The notes beneath the pieces were generated by a model that had not been told where the DNA came from, made no database searches, and worked only from the letters and a program-made list of their open reading frames with translations. Source: an uncultured Clostridia bacterium (GTDB taxonomy: Bacteria > Bacillota > Clostridia > Oscillospirales > Acutalibacteraceae). Taken from it: 32,278 nt of DNA. The first letter of the stretch is position 1, and every line of letters begins with the position of its first letter. Location of the stretch: positions 1 to 32,278 of the forward strand of contig CANPBX010000026.1 of the NCBI GenBank assembly GCA_947572385.1, in the 5' to 3' direction. Both the position numbers and the translations under genes were made by a program. This document shows positions 1 to 8,433 of the stretch, in pieces.

Positions 1-69
1 CAAATCCTGCACAAAAGTAAACAACTCCTATGTCCCCAATGCCCAGGCCCTCCCGGCAGCACACAATGT

Positions 70-190
70 CCGGCTGTAATGCCCGTACCGGTCCGACCCC
101 TTCCTTGTCTATGCAGGCCATACTGCCGGTCAAAGGCAAGCTCATGGATGTCATCGAACGAATCAATGAAAACGCGATAGTTGCTGCATG
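70..190 (+). pseudogene. Possible remnant of a GyrB/ParE-type topoisomerase gene
   Basis: A short frame reads SGCNARTG, then after a probable small frameshift MQAILPVKGK and a DVIERIN tail. This resembles the TOPRIM-region stretch of type II topoisomerase B subunits, where GGNAR/GGxAK is followed by QAILPLKGK and an NVEKARxDK-like helix. The neighbouring frame preserves SDPFLVY just before it, as expected if one or two bases changed. No start, catalytic domain or further gene parts are visible, so this would be debris. The match is by eye and short; chance similarity is possible. Confidence 0.28.
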
Positions 191-289
191 ACGGGGCGAT
201 AATGCCTTACTCCTATAATGGCTGCGGATAACTCGCTTTTGCTTTAAAGCGCCCATTCCACACGGCCTCATAACAGGCGATCTTCATTA

Positions 290-324
290 AAAACTACCGT
301 GACTCACAAGGAGCCACGGTAGTT
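290..324 (-). terminator. Rho-independent terminator of the SLH/phosphodiester glycosidase gene
   Basis: The 10-bp arms AACTACCGTG (292-301) and CACGGTAGTT (315-324) pair perfectly. On the minus strand the hairpin is followed by a T run. It starts only a few bases after the stop codon of the upstream minus-strand gene. Confidence 0.75.
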
Positions 325-328
325 CACC

Positions 329-1963
329 TCACTTAAAGACTATCACATTATTCATAGGCCGCGACCTCGGCCCTGTATAGTAGGTCCCCTCCACATAGAG
401 GTTTGCAGAGCCGCCGCCGTCCAGGTTTACCGCGCTGTAGCAGCCGAGGCTCACCATCACGTGGGAAAGCTTCGGCAGGGAGGTATTGGCTGTCAGAAGC
501 ACCAGATGTCCATCCGGCTTTATCCCCAGGCAGACCCGGCGGTCGTTGGAGAAGTTGTTTATCCCGCTCAGGCCCTCGGCGTTGTAGGTCGAGGCGTCGC
601 CATAGAGCCAGCCGTCCTTTACCACCTGAGGGCCGACGCCCAGGGCAAGCTCGATATCCTGGGTCTTTGAGCCCTCGTAGTAGACGCTCTTGTTCACATC
701 TGTGCCTACGGCTATTGAGGTAATGAAATCATTCTGATACATACGGTCGGCCTGCTGGACTATCAGATAGCCGTCGTTTGCGTTGGGGATATCCACGTCC
801 TTATTTCTGTAGACTGCAACAACTCTCCCGCTATTGTCGACCCTGACGGCATACTTTGGCGTGAAGCCCAGCGTCCTTCCCCAGTCCCTGGTGAAAATTA
901 TGCGCGCGCCGTCCTTACTGCTGGACGGCCGGACATTCACCACCACGTTCTCTGCCTTCTTCGCGGTCCCGTTAGGATCATATACCTCAAGGGTCACTTT
1001 GGTGGTAAAGTGCTCAATGGAAAACCTTCCGGTGCTGTCCATAACGATAGTCGACTTTGCCGGGGAGTGGGCGTTGTATGTAGAGATGAGCCTGCCGTTT
1101 TTAACTATAGTCGCATAGGGCATATAGGTGTCGAAGCCGAAGAAGCCTCCGTTTACGGCTATCTTTGCCCCTGTACGGCTGATAATATTGGCTATATTTT
1201 CCCCGCCGTCTATCAGATCATTGCCCATGACAACATCAGGGGTATACCCGCTTGGGTCAAACTCCACCGCCGCCACGGACACATCCTCGACCCTTTTGCG
1301 TATGACCTTATAGTTCGGGTCCCGGCCCACCTTCAGGAACGTGGAAAGCATCTGGGCCGCCTCACAGCGCTGGCTGTTGTTCTTAGGCTTGAAGTAGCCC
1401 TCGTTGCCGTTAAGTATCCCCGCCCTGGCGCAGGCGTACACCGCGTCCTCGGCGTAGAGGTTTATGGCATAGTCGTCCTTAAAGTACATGGGCCCTTTTA
1501 CAGGGGGAATGCCTATACCCATGGCCTTGGTATAGTTCACCAGCATAACAGCCATATCCTGGCGGGTGAGCCTGCCGCCGGGGTTAAACTTATTGTTGCC
1601 GGCGCCCTTGACTATGCCGTTCTCGCTGGCCCAGTTAATGTAGGGGTTGGCCCAGTAGCCTGTATTCACGTCCGTGAAGCTGCCCCTATAATTGTACTTT
1701 CTGAGCTCGCTCTCCGGCAGAGCGCTGTGGGCAAGCATAGTGGCAAAGTCCGCCCGGGTCAGGTATCCCCCGGGACGGAAGGTCCCGTCCCCCGCGCCGC
1801 TCATTATGCCCCTGTTTACCATATCCCGCACTGCCTCAGTGTACCAGGCGTTCGAGGGCACATCTGTAAACCCCGCCGCAGCGCCGGCCCTGACGCCGGC
1901 AAATACCGCCAGCAGCGACACGCACAGCATTACAGCTAACGCTCTAAGCTTTCTTTTTAACAT
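329..1963 (-). CDS. SLH-domain exoprotein with C-terminal phosphodiester glycosidase (NAGPA-like) domain
   Basis: A secreted, wall-attached protein of 544 aa. It begins with a signal peptide (basic MLKRKLR, then a hydrophobic stretch ending near AGA). Three SLH repeats follow at about residues 30-75 (FTDVPSNAWY), 95-140 (FTDVNTGYWA) and 155-205 (YFKDDYAINLY); SLH domains bind pyruvylated secondary wall polymers. The C-terminal half carries hallmarks of the phosphodiester glycosidase family: GGFF, GVGPQVVKDG and NLDGGGSANL near the end. That family removes sugar residues linked through a phosphodiester, but the substrate here is unknown. I chose ATG 1963, 9 bases after AAAGGAG, over an ATG only 1 base after that site. 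It lies 60 bp downstream of the exporter gene and ends in a strong terminator. Family assignment is firm; its cellular role is inferred. Confidence 0.88.
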   Translation of the reverse strand: MLKRKLRALAVMLCVSLLAVFAGVRAGAAAGFTDVPSNAWYTEAVRDMVNRGIMSGAGDGTFRPGGYLTRADFATMLAHSALPESELRKYNYRGSFTDVNTGYWANPYINWASENGIVKGAGNNKFNPGGRLTRQDMAVMLVNYTKAMGIGIPPVKGPMYFKDDYAINLYAEDAVYACARAGILNGNEGYFKPKNNSQRCEAAQMLSTFLKVGRDPNYKVIRKRVEDVSVAAVEFDPSGYTPDVVMGNDLIDGGENIANIISRTGAKIAVNGGFFGFDTYMPYATIVKNGRLISTYNAHSPAKSTIVMDSTGRFSIEHFTTKVTLEVYDPNGTAKKAENVVVNVRPSSSKDGARIIFTRDWGRTLGFTPKYAVRVDNSGRVVAVYRNKDVDIPNANDGYLIVQQADRMYQNDFITSIAVGTDVNKSVYYEGSKTQDIELALGVGPQVVKDGWLYGDASTYNAEGLSGINNFSNDRRVCLGIKPDGHLVLLTANTSLPKLSHVMVSLGCYSAVNLDGGGSANLYVEGTYYTGPRSRPMNNVIVFK

Positions 1964-2007
1964 GGGTATCATCTCCTTTTTTGTAAGTTCTTCATATATT
2001 TTAACAT

Positions 2008-2036
2008 ATTATAGTCGATTTGTCTACCCAAATATT
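2008..2036 (-). promoter_or_regulatory. Candidate promoter of the SLH/glycosidase gene
   Basis: A TATAAT -10 box lies on the minus strand at 2008-2013, about 45 bp before the start codon. The matching -35 region (about 2031-2036) is weak. Confidence 0.35.
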
Positions 2037-2866
2037 ACTTGGCAAATACTTCCAACCACTACCGCCGACACATAAAGCCCCCCGGCGATGGAAAAATTCT
2101 CCTTCCAGTTCCTATTGACCCTGAACAGTACCAGCAGCCCCAGCCCGGCCCCGGTACACAGCCCGGATACAGCCGCCCCAAACGACAGGGAGCCTCCAAG
2201 GTACAGCTCTGTCAGTATCACCGACGCGGCACAGTTGGGTATAAAGCCTATGAGCCCGGCAAGCAACGGCTGCCAGACGCTCCCCGCCAGCAGCAGCCTT
2301 GAAATATTCTCCTCGCCTACCAGCTCTATCGCCACATTCAGCGCTATATTTACTGCCAGCAGAAACAGGAATATTTTCACCGTATGCCCCAGCGCGGAAC
2401 GCAGCACGCCCTTCTCCTCACAGCCGCAGTCCCCGCAGAGCTCATGGAACGGCTGGGACTCCCCTTGCTTTAAAAACCTGCCGTATACGATATCTGTCAA
2501 TATGCCCGCCACTGCCCCGGCTGTCAGCTTCACTACAAGGAGCAGCCCCAGCTCCTTCGCTGCGCCGGGCCTTGAGAGCAGTATAGGAATGGCCTCGTCC
2601 GATGTGGCGATGAACACCGCCAGCAGCGTCCCGGGAGTTATCAGCCGCCCTGCGTAGAAATTTGCCGCCGCCACTGAAAACCCGCACTGGGGCACACAGC
2701 CCAGCGCCGCCCCTCCCACGGGCCCCAAAGGCCCCAGCCTCCCCAGGAGCCGGGCCATCCCCTCGCTGGCCCTATGCTCCAGAAGCTCAATGAGCAGGTA
2801 TGCCCCGAACAGGAACGGCAGTGTTTTAAGCGAGTCTATTATCGCGTCAAGTAATATATCAAGCAT
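2024..2866 (-). CDS. ArsP_2-family (10-TM) putative metal/arsenic exporter
   Basis: An integral membrane protein of 280 aa with about eight to ten hydrophobic segments. The N-terminal FLFGAYLLIELLEH and the CVPQCGFSV segment are typical of the ArsP_2 family (putative heavy-metal or arsenic efflux, also annotated as a putative manganese transporter). A central hydrophilic loop holds a Cys-rich ELCGDCGCEEKG, a plausible metal-binding patch. The C-terminal half has IPNCAASVILTELYLGG, which repeats the N-terminal half and suggests an internal duplication. The start ATG at 2866 follows GTGAGG. A TATAAT-like -10 sits at 2892-2897. It is divergent from spoIIR and probably transcribed alone. The transported ion is not established. 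Confidence 0.8.
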   Translation of the reverse strand: MLDILLDAIIDSLKTLPFLFGAYLLIELLEHRASEGMARLLGRLGPLGPVGGAALGCVPQCGFSVAAANFYAGRLITPGTLLAVFIATSDEAIPILLSRPGAAKELGLLLVVKLTAGAVAGILTDIVYGRFLKQGESQPFHELCGDCGCEEKGVLRSALGHTVKIFLFLLAVNIALNVAIELVGEENISRLLLAGSVWQPLLAGLIGFIPNCAASVILTELYLGGSLSFGAAVSGLCTGAGLGLLVLFRVNRNWKENFSIAGGLYVSAVVVGSICQVIFG

Positions 2867-2891
2867 ATTTCGACCTCACATCTTTTTCAGT

Positions 2892-2897
2892 ATTATA
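2892..2897 (-). promoter_or_regulatory. -10 element of the exporter gene promoter
   Basis: TATAAT on the minus strand, 25 bp before the start codon. No good -35 hexamer is visible at 16-18 bp. Confidence 0.35.
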
Positions 2898-2946
2898 CCA
2901 CAAAGCTTTCTCTTTTTAAACCCCGAATAAAACCCTCCCATGCCGC

Positions 2947-2976
2947 CCATACTTTTCCCAGAATATGGAAAAACTG
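2947..2976 (+). promoter_or_regulatory. Candidate sigma-F (forespore) promoter of spoIIR
   Basis: CCATA (2947-2951) resembles the sigma-F -35 consensus GYWTA with one mismatch. After 15 bp, GGAAAAACTG (2967-2976) fits the -10 consensus GGnnAnAhTR. SpoIIR genes are known to be under sigma-F. The implied leader is very short (about 10 nt), which weakens the call. Confidence 0.38.
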
Positions 2977-2992
2977 TGAAAGGTATGATCTT

Positions 2993-3616
2993 ATGAGTTC
3001 CAAAAGCAACCTAAAATCCCCTCCTCTTTTCAAAGCCGCCCTCTGCGCCCTGGCCCTCACCCTCTCCCTCTCCTGGCTCACCGCCGCCGGGCCCGCCCAG
3101 CAGCTTCCCGAGAACATACTGCGCCTGCATGTCGTTGCCAACTCAGACGATGAAAGGGACCAGGCGCTGAAGCTCCAGGTCCGTGACGCGGTACTTACTG
3201 AGGCGGCCCGCTGGTGTAGTGAAGCCGAAGACCTTTACAGCGCCAACGCCGCCCTGTGTACGCATCTTGAGAGTATCACCCAGGCTGCCCAGCTCACTGT
3301 GAAGGAAAAGGGCTTTACGGATACCGTCACCGCCACTGTGACCGACGAATTTTTCCCCACCCGCAGGTATGGCTCCATTACTCTCCCTGCCGGGCGCTAC
3401 CGCACCCTGCGCGTTGTGATAGGCGAAGGCAATGGGCACAACTGGTGGTGCGTGGTGTTCCCGGCCCTCTGCCTGCCTGCCGCAAGCGGGGAGGACGTGC
3501 TGGCCTCGCTGCCTCCGGACCAGCGGGCGCTGGTGGAAGATCAGGGGGTACAGGTCAGCTTTAAATTTATCGAGCTCTATGAGGCGCTGAAAAATTGGCT
3601 TGCCCAGGGAGCCTAA
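2993..3616 (+). CDS. spoIIR: Stage II sporulation protein R
   Basis: SpoIIR is the signal made in the forespore under sigma-F and exported to the intermembrane space. There it activates the SpoIIGA protease, which matures pro-sigma-E in the mother cell. The 207-aa protein has an N-terminal signal/anchor segment (about residues 13-33), the family motif LPENILRLHVVANSD just after it, and the diagnostic GHNWWCVVFPALC near residues 143-155. The start ATG follows AAAGG. The length is normal for the family. A sigma-F-like promoter lies directly upstream and the addB promoter directly downstream. Its presence shows the organism has the sporulation programme, consistent with the split sigK gene about 11 kb further on. 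Confidence 0.93.
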   Translation: MSSKSNLKSPPLFKAALCALALTLSLSWLTAAGPAQQLPENILRLHVVANSDDERDQALKLQVRDAVLTEAARWCSEAEDLYSANAALCTHLESITQAAQLTVKEKGFTDTVTATVTDEFFPTRRYGSITLPAGRYRTLRVVIGEGNGHNWWCVVFPALCLPAASGEDVLASLPPDQRALVEDQGVQVSFKFIELYEALKNWLAQGA

Positions 3617-3628
3617 GGGGTGTATAAT
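3600..3628 (+). promoter_or_regulatory. addB promoter
   Basis: TTGCCC (3600-3605), a 17-bp spacer and TATAAT (3623-3628). It overlaps the 3' end of spoIIR, so addB can be expressed in growing cells independently of spoIIR. Confidence 0.6.
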
Positions 3629-3681
3629 AGTATATCATCGCGCAGGCCCATGGCACGACCGCATATATCAAGGAGGCCCCC

Positions 3682-6600
3682 ATGCTCCAGTTCATTCTCG
3701 GCCGCTCCGGCAGCGGCAAAACCGAATACCTTCGCCGCACCATCTCTGATCTCGCCAGCTCCTCCCCCGCGCCCTGCCTTATGCTCGTCCCCGAGCAGTA
3801 CAGCTTCGAGACAGAAAAGGCCATGCTGCGGCTTGCAGGCCCCCAGCTCGCCAACTCCATCGGCATATACAGCTTCACCCGCCTTGCCGACTCCGTATTC
3901 CACAGGCTGGGAGGCCTTGCCGGCCACCGGCTCACTGACGGCGGCAGGCGTATCCTCATGTCCTCGGCTCTTGCAGCCTGCGACGGCCTTCTGGATGTGT
4001 ACAGGGAAGCCGCCCGCTCAGGCAGGGTCACAGAATTGATGCTCACCGCCATAGACGAGCTCAAAATGTGCGGCGTAACTCCCCAGGACCTCTCCGCCAC
4101 CTCTGAAGCGCTCAGGACCAGCAGCCGCGGGCTCTCACAGAAGCTCCGGGAGCTGGGCGCGGTCTATGCCGCCTACGACGCCCTGGTCGCCGCCTCATAC
4201 CTGGACTCCCGTGACGACCTCACCCGCTTGGCCCAGGCCCTTGAGGGCACGAATATTTTCTCCGGCTGCACCATCGCCGTGGACTCCTTCGAGGGCTTCA
4301 CCCAGCAGGAGCTGAAGGTGCTCGCAAGGCTAATGTCCCAGGCGGACACAATGCTTGTCTCCCTTTGCACCGACGGCCTCGCGGAAGACGGCGCCGGGCT
4401 CTTCGCTCTTGTGGACCGCACCCGCCGCCAGCTTACCGCCATTGCCGGAGAGCAGGATGTAAAGGTCCTGCCTCCTGTCATGCTCACCCACTCCCCACGC
4501 TTCCACAACGAAAACCTGAAGCTCCTGGAGGCCCAGCTTTTCTGCCCCGAGGAGGTCATGACCTCCCCAGACCACGAGGGGATCGTCCTCTACCGCGCCC
4601 GGGATGTGTTTGACGAGAGTGAGTTCGTCGCCTCATACATACGCCGCCTTGTGGCCGAGGGCCTGCGCTACAAGGATATTACGATCATCTGCCGCTCCCC
4701 CCGGCAGTATTACGGCAGCTTGGACATATCCCTGAAAAAGCGCGACATCCCATGCTTTATGTCCCAGCCCGTGCGTGTGGACGCTGAGCCGGTCACACGT
4801 TTTCTCCTCTGCGCTTTCGAGGCCGTCCAGAGCGGCCTTGCCACCGAGGACCTTCTGGAGCTCCTGAAAACCGGCGTGTCCGGCTTCACTGCCGGGGAGA
4901 TTTCCGACCTTGAGAACTACGCCTATCTCTGGAAGCTCAAGGGCTCCCACTGGCGCGCCCCCTTCACCCGGCACCCCCGCGGCTTCGTCCACGAGATGTC
5001 CGACAGCGACCGGGCCCTGCTCGACAGCCTGAACGCCATGCGTGACCGCCTGGTGCCCCCTTTGGAGGCCTTCGCTCTCGCTACCGCCGACAGCTCCGGC
5101 GCGGAGATAAGCCAGGCGGCCTACGACCTGCTGCTCTCCTTCGGCCTGGAGGGATCCCTCCCTGAATACTGCCGCAGGCTGGAGCTTGCCGGGGAGGACG
5201 CCATAGCCGCCCGCCAGCTCCGGGTCTGGGACCTTCTGATGGAGACGCTGGACCAAATGCACAGCATTTTAGGGGACCGCAGGACCTCCCGGGAGCGCTA
5301 TTACCGGCTTTTGAAGGAGGTCCTTGCCGGGGAGGATGTGTCGGAAATACCGGAGACCGCCGACCAGGTGATATTCGGCACCGCCGAGCAGGTGCGCCAG
5401 ACCTCCCCCAAGGCCGTTTTTCTCATTGGCGTGTCTCAGGGCGACTTCCCCCTAAACCCCAGCTCCTCCGGGGTATTCTCTGACGCGGAGCGCCGGGAGC
5501 TGATAGAGCTCCGGCTGCCTCTTGGCGACCCATTAGAGCAGAAGGCCATTGAGGAACGCTATCTTGCCTACTCCGTGGCCTGTCTCCCCAGCGACCGGCT
5601 GATACTCTCCTGGCCTGCTTCAGCGGGAGGCCAGGACAAGGAGCCCAGCGAGCTGATCGCAGGGGTGCGGGGAGTCTTCCCCACACTCGCTCCTGAACGC
5701 GGACTCCCCGAGGATTTCTTCTCCTGCTCAAAGGAGGCCGCCTTCTCCCGCATGGCTGCCCGCTGGCGTGAGCAGAGCCCCGAGGCCGAGGCGCTGAAAA
5801 AATTTATCCGCGGGGACCCGGAGCTCTCCGGCAGGCTGGAGGCCCTGGAGCGCGCGGCAGGCCAGCGCCCCCAGCAGCTCACCGACCCGGAGCTCACCAG
5901 GAAGATCTACGGTGAGCGGCTCTTCCTCTCCCCCACCCAGATCGAGACATACCATAGCTGCCCCTTCAAATACTTCTGCCGCTACGGGCTGAATGCCAGG
6001 GAGCGCCGTCCCGCAGAGGTCGACATTTTGCAGTACGGCACGCTCATGCACTACCTTCTGGAGCAGGTCTTCTCTGAGCCGCAGTCTCAGCGCGCAAGGT
6101 GGACGGATGATGATCTGGAGGACTTCGTCACCCGGCTGATAGAGGTCTATGCCGCCGAAAACCTTGGCGGCATTGACTCCCTCACCAGCCGTCAGCGCTA
6201 CCGCCTTGGACGCATGGGTTCCTCGGCCTGCAAGCTCATCCGGCACCTGGAGCTGGAGCTGGCCCAGAGCAGGTTCGTCCCCGAGCACACGGAGCTGAAG
6301 CTGGGCAGGGACTTCCCCACCCTCAGGATAGAGACCGCCAGCGGCGATACTGTCACCGTCGGCGGCACTATCGACCGGGTGGACGTGCTGCACACCGGCG
6401 GCAGGAGCTTCGTGCGGGTCATAGACTATAAGACTGGGGGCAAGGATTTCAAGCTCGGGGACGTGCTATACGGCCTTAATATGCAGATGCTGGTCTATCT
6501 CGCCGCCCTGGTGCAGAGCGGCAGGCGCTTCCCCGCCGGTATACTCTACGTCCCCGCCGCCGAGCCCAGCGTCAGCGCCGAGCGCGGGGCCAGCCCGGAG

Positions 6601-6999
6601 GAGATAGCAAAGGCCGGCATGAAGGAGCTGCGCATGAGCGGCCTCGTGCTCAGCGACGGCGAGATAATCGAGGCTATGGAGGCCGGTGCAAAGGGCGTAT
6701 TTATCCCCGCCGCACTGAAAAAGGACGGCACTCCCGACAGCCATAGCTCGGTTTTAAGCGAGGGCGAGCTTCTGCGGGTGCTGGAATATTCAAAGCGCCT
6801 TATAGCCTCCATGGGCCTTGAGCTGCTCCGCGGCACGGCCCAGGCAAAGCCCAATATGAAAAACCGCAGCGCCTGCCGCTTCTGCCCATATTCCGCAGTC
6901 TGCGGCATGGAGCTTGGTGAGCGGGACGTTGAAAGCGAACGCCTGAGCCAGAAGGAGGCCATGGCTGAAATCGACAAAAGACTGGAGGAGATCAAATGA
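3682..6999 (+). CDS. addB: AddB subunit of the AddAB helicase-nuclease
   Basis: AddB partners AddA in double-strand-break end resection before RecA loading. The 1105-aa protein is typical in length. Residues 7-14 form the Walker A loop GRSGSGKT. The C-terminal RecB-type nuclease domain has VIDYKTGGK with D915 and K917. An iron-sulphur cluster is expected from C760 (in YHSCPFKYFC) and C1065, C1068 and C1074 (in CRFCPYSAVC), the known AddB spacing. Translation starts at ATG 3682 after AAGGAGG. The stop codon overlaps the next ATG (ATGA). Unusually, addA, normally the next gene, is not present here; a small membrane-protein gene takes its place. Without addA this AddB would need a partner encoded elsewhere. 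Confidence 0.93.
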   Translation: MLQFILGRSGSGKTEYLRRTISDLASSSPAPCLMLVPEQYSFETEKAMLRLAGPQLANSIGIYSFTRLADSVFHRLGGLAGHRLTDGGRRILMSSALAACDGLLDVYREAARSGRVTELMLTAIDELKMCGVTPQDLSATSEALRTSSRGLSQKLRELGAVYAAYDALVAASYLDSRDDLTRLAQALEGTNIFSGCTIAVDSFEGFTQQELKVLARLMSQADTMLVSLCTDGLAEDGAGLFALVDRTRRQLTAIAGEQDVKVLPPVMLTHSPRFHNENLKLLEAQLFCPEEVMTSPDHEGIVLYRARDVFDESEFVASYIRRLVAEGLRYKDITIICRSPRQYYGSLDISLKKRDIPCFMSQPVRVDAEPVTRFLLCAFEAVQSGLATEDLLELLKTGVSGFTAGEISDLENYAYLWKLKGSHWRAPFTRHPRGFVHEMSDSDRALLDSLNAMRDRLVPPLEAFALATADSSGAEISQAAYDLLLSFGLEGSLPEYCRRLELAGEDAIAARQLRVWDLLMETLDQMHSILGDRRTSRERYYRLLKEVLAGEDVSEIPETADQVIFGTAEQVRQTSPKAVFLIGVSQGDFPLNPSSSGVFSDAERRELIELRLPLGDPLEQKAIEERYLAYSVACLPSDRLILSWPASAGGQDKEPSELIAGVRGVFPTLAPERGLPEDFFSCSKEAAFSRMAARWREQSPEAEALKKFIRGDPELSGRLEALERAAGQRPQQLTDPELTRKIYGERLFLSPTQIETYHSCPFKYFCRYGLNARERRPAEVDILQYGTLMHYLLEQVFSEPQSQRARWTDDDLEDFVTRLIEVYAAENLGGIDSLTSRQRYRLGRMGSSACKLIRHLELELAQSRFVPEHTELKLGRDFPTLRIETASGDTVTVGGTIDRVDVLHTGGRSFVRVIDYKTGGKDFKLGDVLYGLNMQMLVYLAALVQSGRRFPAGILYVPAAEPSVSAERGASPEEIAKAGMKELRMSGLVLSDGEIIEAMEAGAKGVFIPAALKKDGTPDSHSSVLSEGELLRVLEYSKRLIASMGLELLRGTAQAKPNMKNRSACRFCPYSAVCGMELGERDVESERLSQKEAMAEIDKRLEEIK

Positions 7000-7193
7000 A
7001 AAAGAAAAGCGGGGCACGCCGCAGGCCCGGGAACGGCCAAAAGCTCGCCCTGGCTGTAGTCACCTTGCTGAATCTAGTCCTGACCCTGGTGCTTGCAGTC
7101 ATGCGCCGCCAGGAGACCCTCTGCGCCATACGGAACGAGGACAGGCTGAAGGTGCTTTGGGAACAGCCGGACAGCTCAGGCAAGCAGGAGTAA
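6996..7193 (+). CDS. Small single-pass membrane protein
   Basis: A 65-aa protein whose start ATG overlaps the addB stop codon (ATGA), so translation is probably coupled. It has a strongly basic N-terminus (MKKKSGARRR), one hydrophobic segment at about residues 18-37 (LALAVVTLLNLVLTLVLAV) and a charged C-terminal tail. Basic residues before the segment suggest the N-terminus is cytoplasmic. I do not recognise a family. It may simply be a coupled hypothetical, or an accessory of AddB. It is followed by a strong terminator. Confidence 0.65.
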   Translation: MKKKSGARRRPGNGQKLALAVVTLLNLVLTLVLAVMRRQETLCAIRNEDRLKVLWEQPDSSGKQE

Positions 7194-7236
7194 AAAAAGA
7201 GGTCCTATGTGTACCCCACATAGGACCTCTCTTTTA
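7192..7236. terminator. Bidirectional terminator between addB operon and the zinc-ribbon gene
   Basis: The 14-bp arms at 7198-7211 and 7217-7230 pair perfectly around a 5-nt loop. An A run precedes the left arm and a T run follows the right arm, so the hairpin can stop the converging transcripts on both strands. Confidence 0.85.
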
Positions 7237-7237
7237 T

Positions 7238-7708
7238 TTACTCCTCGCTGCTTCCGTCCTCGTCGCCGCTGTCCAGCTCCTCGAAGCTTATATCCTCGTC
7301 CTCATCGTCGAAGTCGAACTCCAGCGTCTCCCCGCAGTTGGGGCAGACCATGGTATCTTCGTCCAGCATATCCTCCGAAAGCTCGATGGTCTCGCCGCAG
7401 TTGGGGCAGATGGCCTCGAACTCATGGTGGTGCCCGCAGCCACAGCCGCCGTGATGATGGTGGCCGCAGCCGCAGCTGTCCTCGCCTATGCCGTAGAACT
7501 CAGACTCCAGGGTGCCCAGGTCCTCGTCGACCTCGTCCAGCTGGTCGGCAATGCCTTCGACCTCGTCCTCCAGCTCGTCCACAGAGGTGCAAAGCTCTGA
7601 GAGCAGCTCCGCTACTGCATTCCAGAGCTTGGTCTCCTTGGCGTTAGGGTCCAGCTCCAGGCCGTCCATCAGTCCACGGATGTATGATGCGCGTTCTGAA
7701 TTACTCAT
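7238..7708 (-). CDS. CD1247-type N-terminal domain protein with two zinc ribbons
   Basis: A 156-aa acidic protein. The N-terminal helix (SNSERASYIRGLMDGLEL) matches the start of the CD1247 N-terminal domain family of Clostridia. A long acidic predicted coiled coil follows at about residues 25-75. Next is an unusual Cys/His-rich linker (CGCGHHHH, then CGCGHHH, residues about 79-95). Two CPNCGE knuckles follow at about residues 101-106 and 123-128, a pair that can form one rubredoxin-like zinc site. The C-terminal tail is almost entirely Asp/Glu. The start ATG follows AAAGGAAG. Function is unknown; metal binding is inferred from the residues. It is downstream of efp on the same strand. Confidence 0.75.
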   Translation of the reverse strand: MSNSERASYIRGLMDGLELDPNAKETKLWNAVAELLSELCTSVDELEDEVEGIADQLDEVDEDLGTLESEFYGIGEDSCGCGHHHHGGCGCGHHHEFEAICPNCGETIELSEDMLDEDTMVCPNCGETLEFDFDDEDEDISFEELDSGDEDGSSEE

Positions 7709-7732
7709 GATTTTCTTCCTTTCTTGGGGCGC

Positions 7733-7786
7733 TGCCCCAAACCCCGCAACCTTTGAAAAGGTTGACGAAACTTTTGATCTTACGGC
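7733..7786. repeat. Palindromic intergenic repeat downstream of efp
   Basis: Two adjacent palindromes lie between efp and the zinc-ribbon gene: TTGGGGC..GCCCCAA and AACCTTT..AAAGGTT, joined by CCCGC. This two-hairpin layout looks like a dispersed intergenic repeat of GC-rich Clostridia, though only one copy is in this window. It may also act as a processing or attenuation site between the two genes. Confidence 0.5.
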
Positions 7787-7801
7787 TTTCCCGATCGGGT
7801 C

Positions 7802-8359
7802 TTATGCGCGCTCCATGTATTCGCCGGTGCGCGTGTCTATCCTTATCATTTCGCCCTCGTTGATGAACAGGGGCACGCGTACCTCTGCCCCGGTCTCCAC
7901 GGTGGCGGGCTTCAGTGTGTTGGTTGCGGTGTCTCCCTTCACGCCGGGCTCGGTCTTGGTGACCTCCAGCTCCACGAAGTTGGGGGGCTCCACGCCGAAC
8001 ACGCTGCCCTTATAGGACAGCACCTTGCACTCCATATTCTCCTTCACAAACTTGAAATTGTCTGTGAGCACTGAGCCGTTTATCGGTATCTGCTCATAGC
8101 TCTCTGTGTCCATGAAGTAATAGAGGTCGCCGTCGCTGTAAAGGTACTGCATGTCCTTCCTCTCAATGAAGGCGGTGGGGTACTTGTCGTTGGGGTTGAA
8201 GGTGCGCTCGGTCACCGCGCCGGATATCACATTGCGTATCTTGGTGCGCACAAAGGCCGCGCCCTTGCCGGGCTTTACGTGCTGGAACTCAATGATGGAG
8301 TACACGTTCCCCTCCATCTCAAAGGTCACGCCGTTCCTGAAATCGCCTGCCGTTACCAT
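7802..8359 (-). CDS. efp: Translation elongation factor P
   Basis: EF-P binds the ribosome between the P and E sites and relieves stalling at consecutive prolines. The 185-aa length is normal. Domain I starts [10 protein letters not shown] and contains the KPGKGAAF loop, with K32 at the residue that is post-translationally modified in many bacteria. The C-terminal signature (residues about 150-175: [21 protein letters not shown]) is intact. The start ATG follows GGGAGG. A good promoter (TTGCAA-17-TAGAAT) lies 50-75 bp upstream. Confidence 0.96.
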   Translation of the reverse strand: MVTAGDFRNGVTFEMEGNVYSIIEFQHVKPGKGAAFVRTKIRNVISGAVTERTFNPNDKYPTAFIERKDMQYLYSDGDLYYFMDTESYEQIPINGSVLTDNFKFVKENMECKVLSYKGSVFGVEPPNFVELEVTKTEPGVKGDTATNTLKPATVETGAEVRVPLFINEGEMIRIDTRTGEYMERA

Positions 8360-8404
8360 AGTAAAAAACCTCCCGGAATATTCTTGACAGTTTAACGTGT
8401 ACTT

Positions 8405-8433
8405 ATTCTAATATATTTTGCCGTGAATTGCAA
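8405..8433 (-). promoter_or_regulatory. efp promoter
   Basis: On the minus strand TTGCAA (8428-8433), 17-bp spacer and TAGAAT (8405-8410), about 45 bp before the efp start codon. Confidence 0.6.

Noticed and set aside
1010-1939. Long open frame on the plus strand opposite the SLH/glycosidase gene
   Set aside because: It is a shadow of a real gene with signal peptide, SLH repeats and family motifs; no ribosome site or recognisable protein in the shadow frame.
4633-6393. Several long minus-strand frames opposite addB
   Set aside because: GC-rich coding DNA keeps antisense frames open; AddB motifs across the plus frame are decisive.
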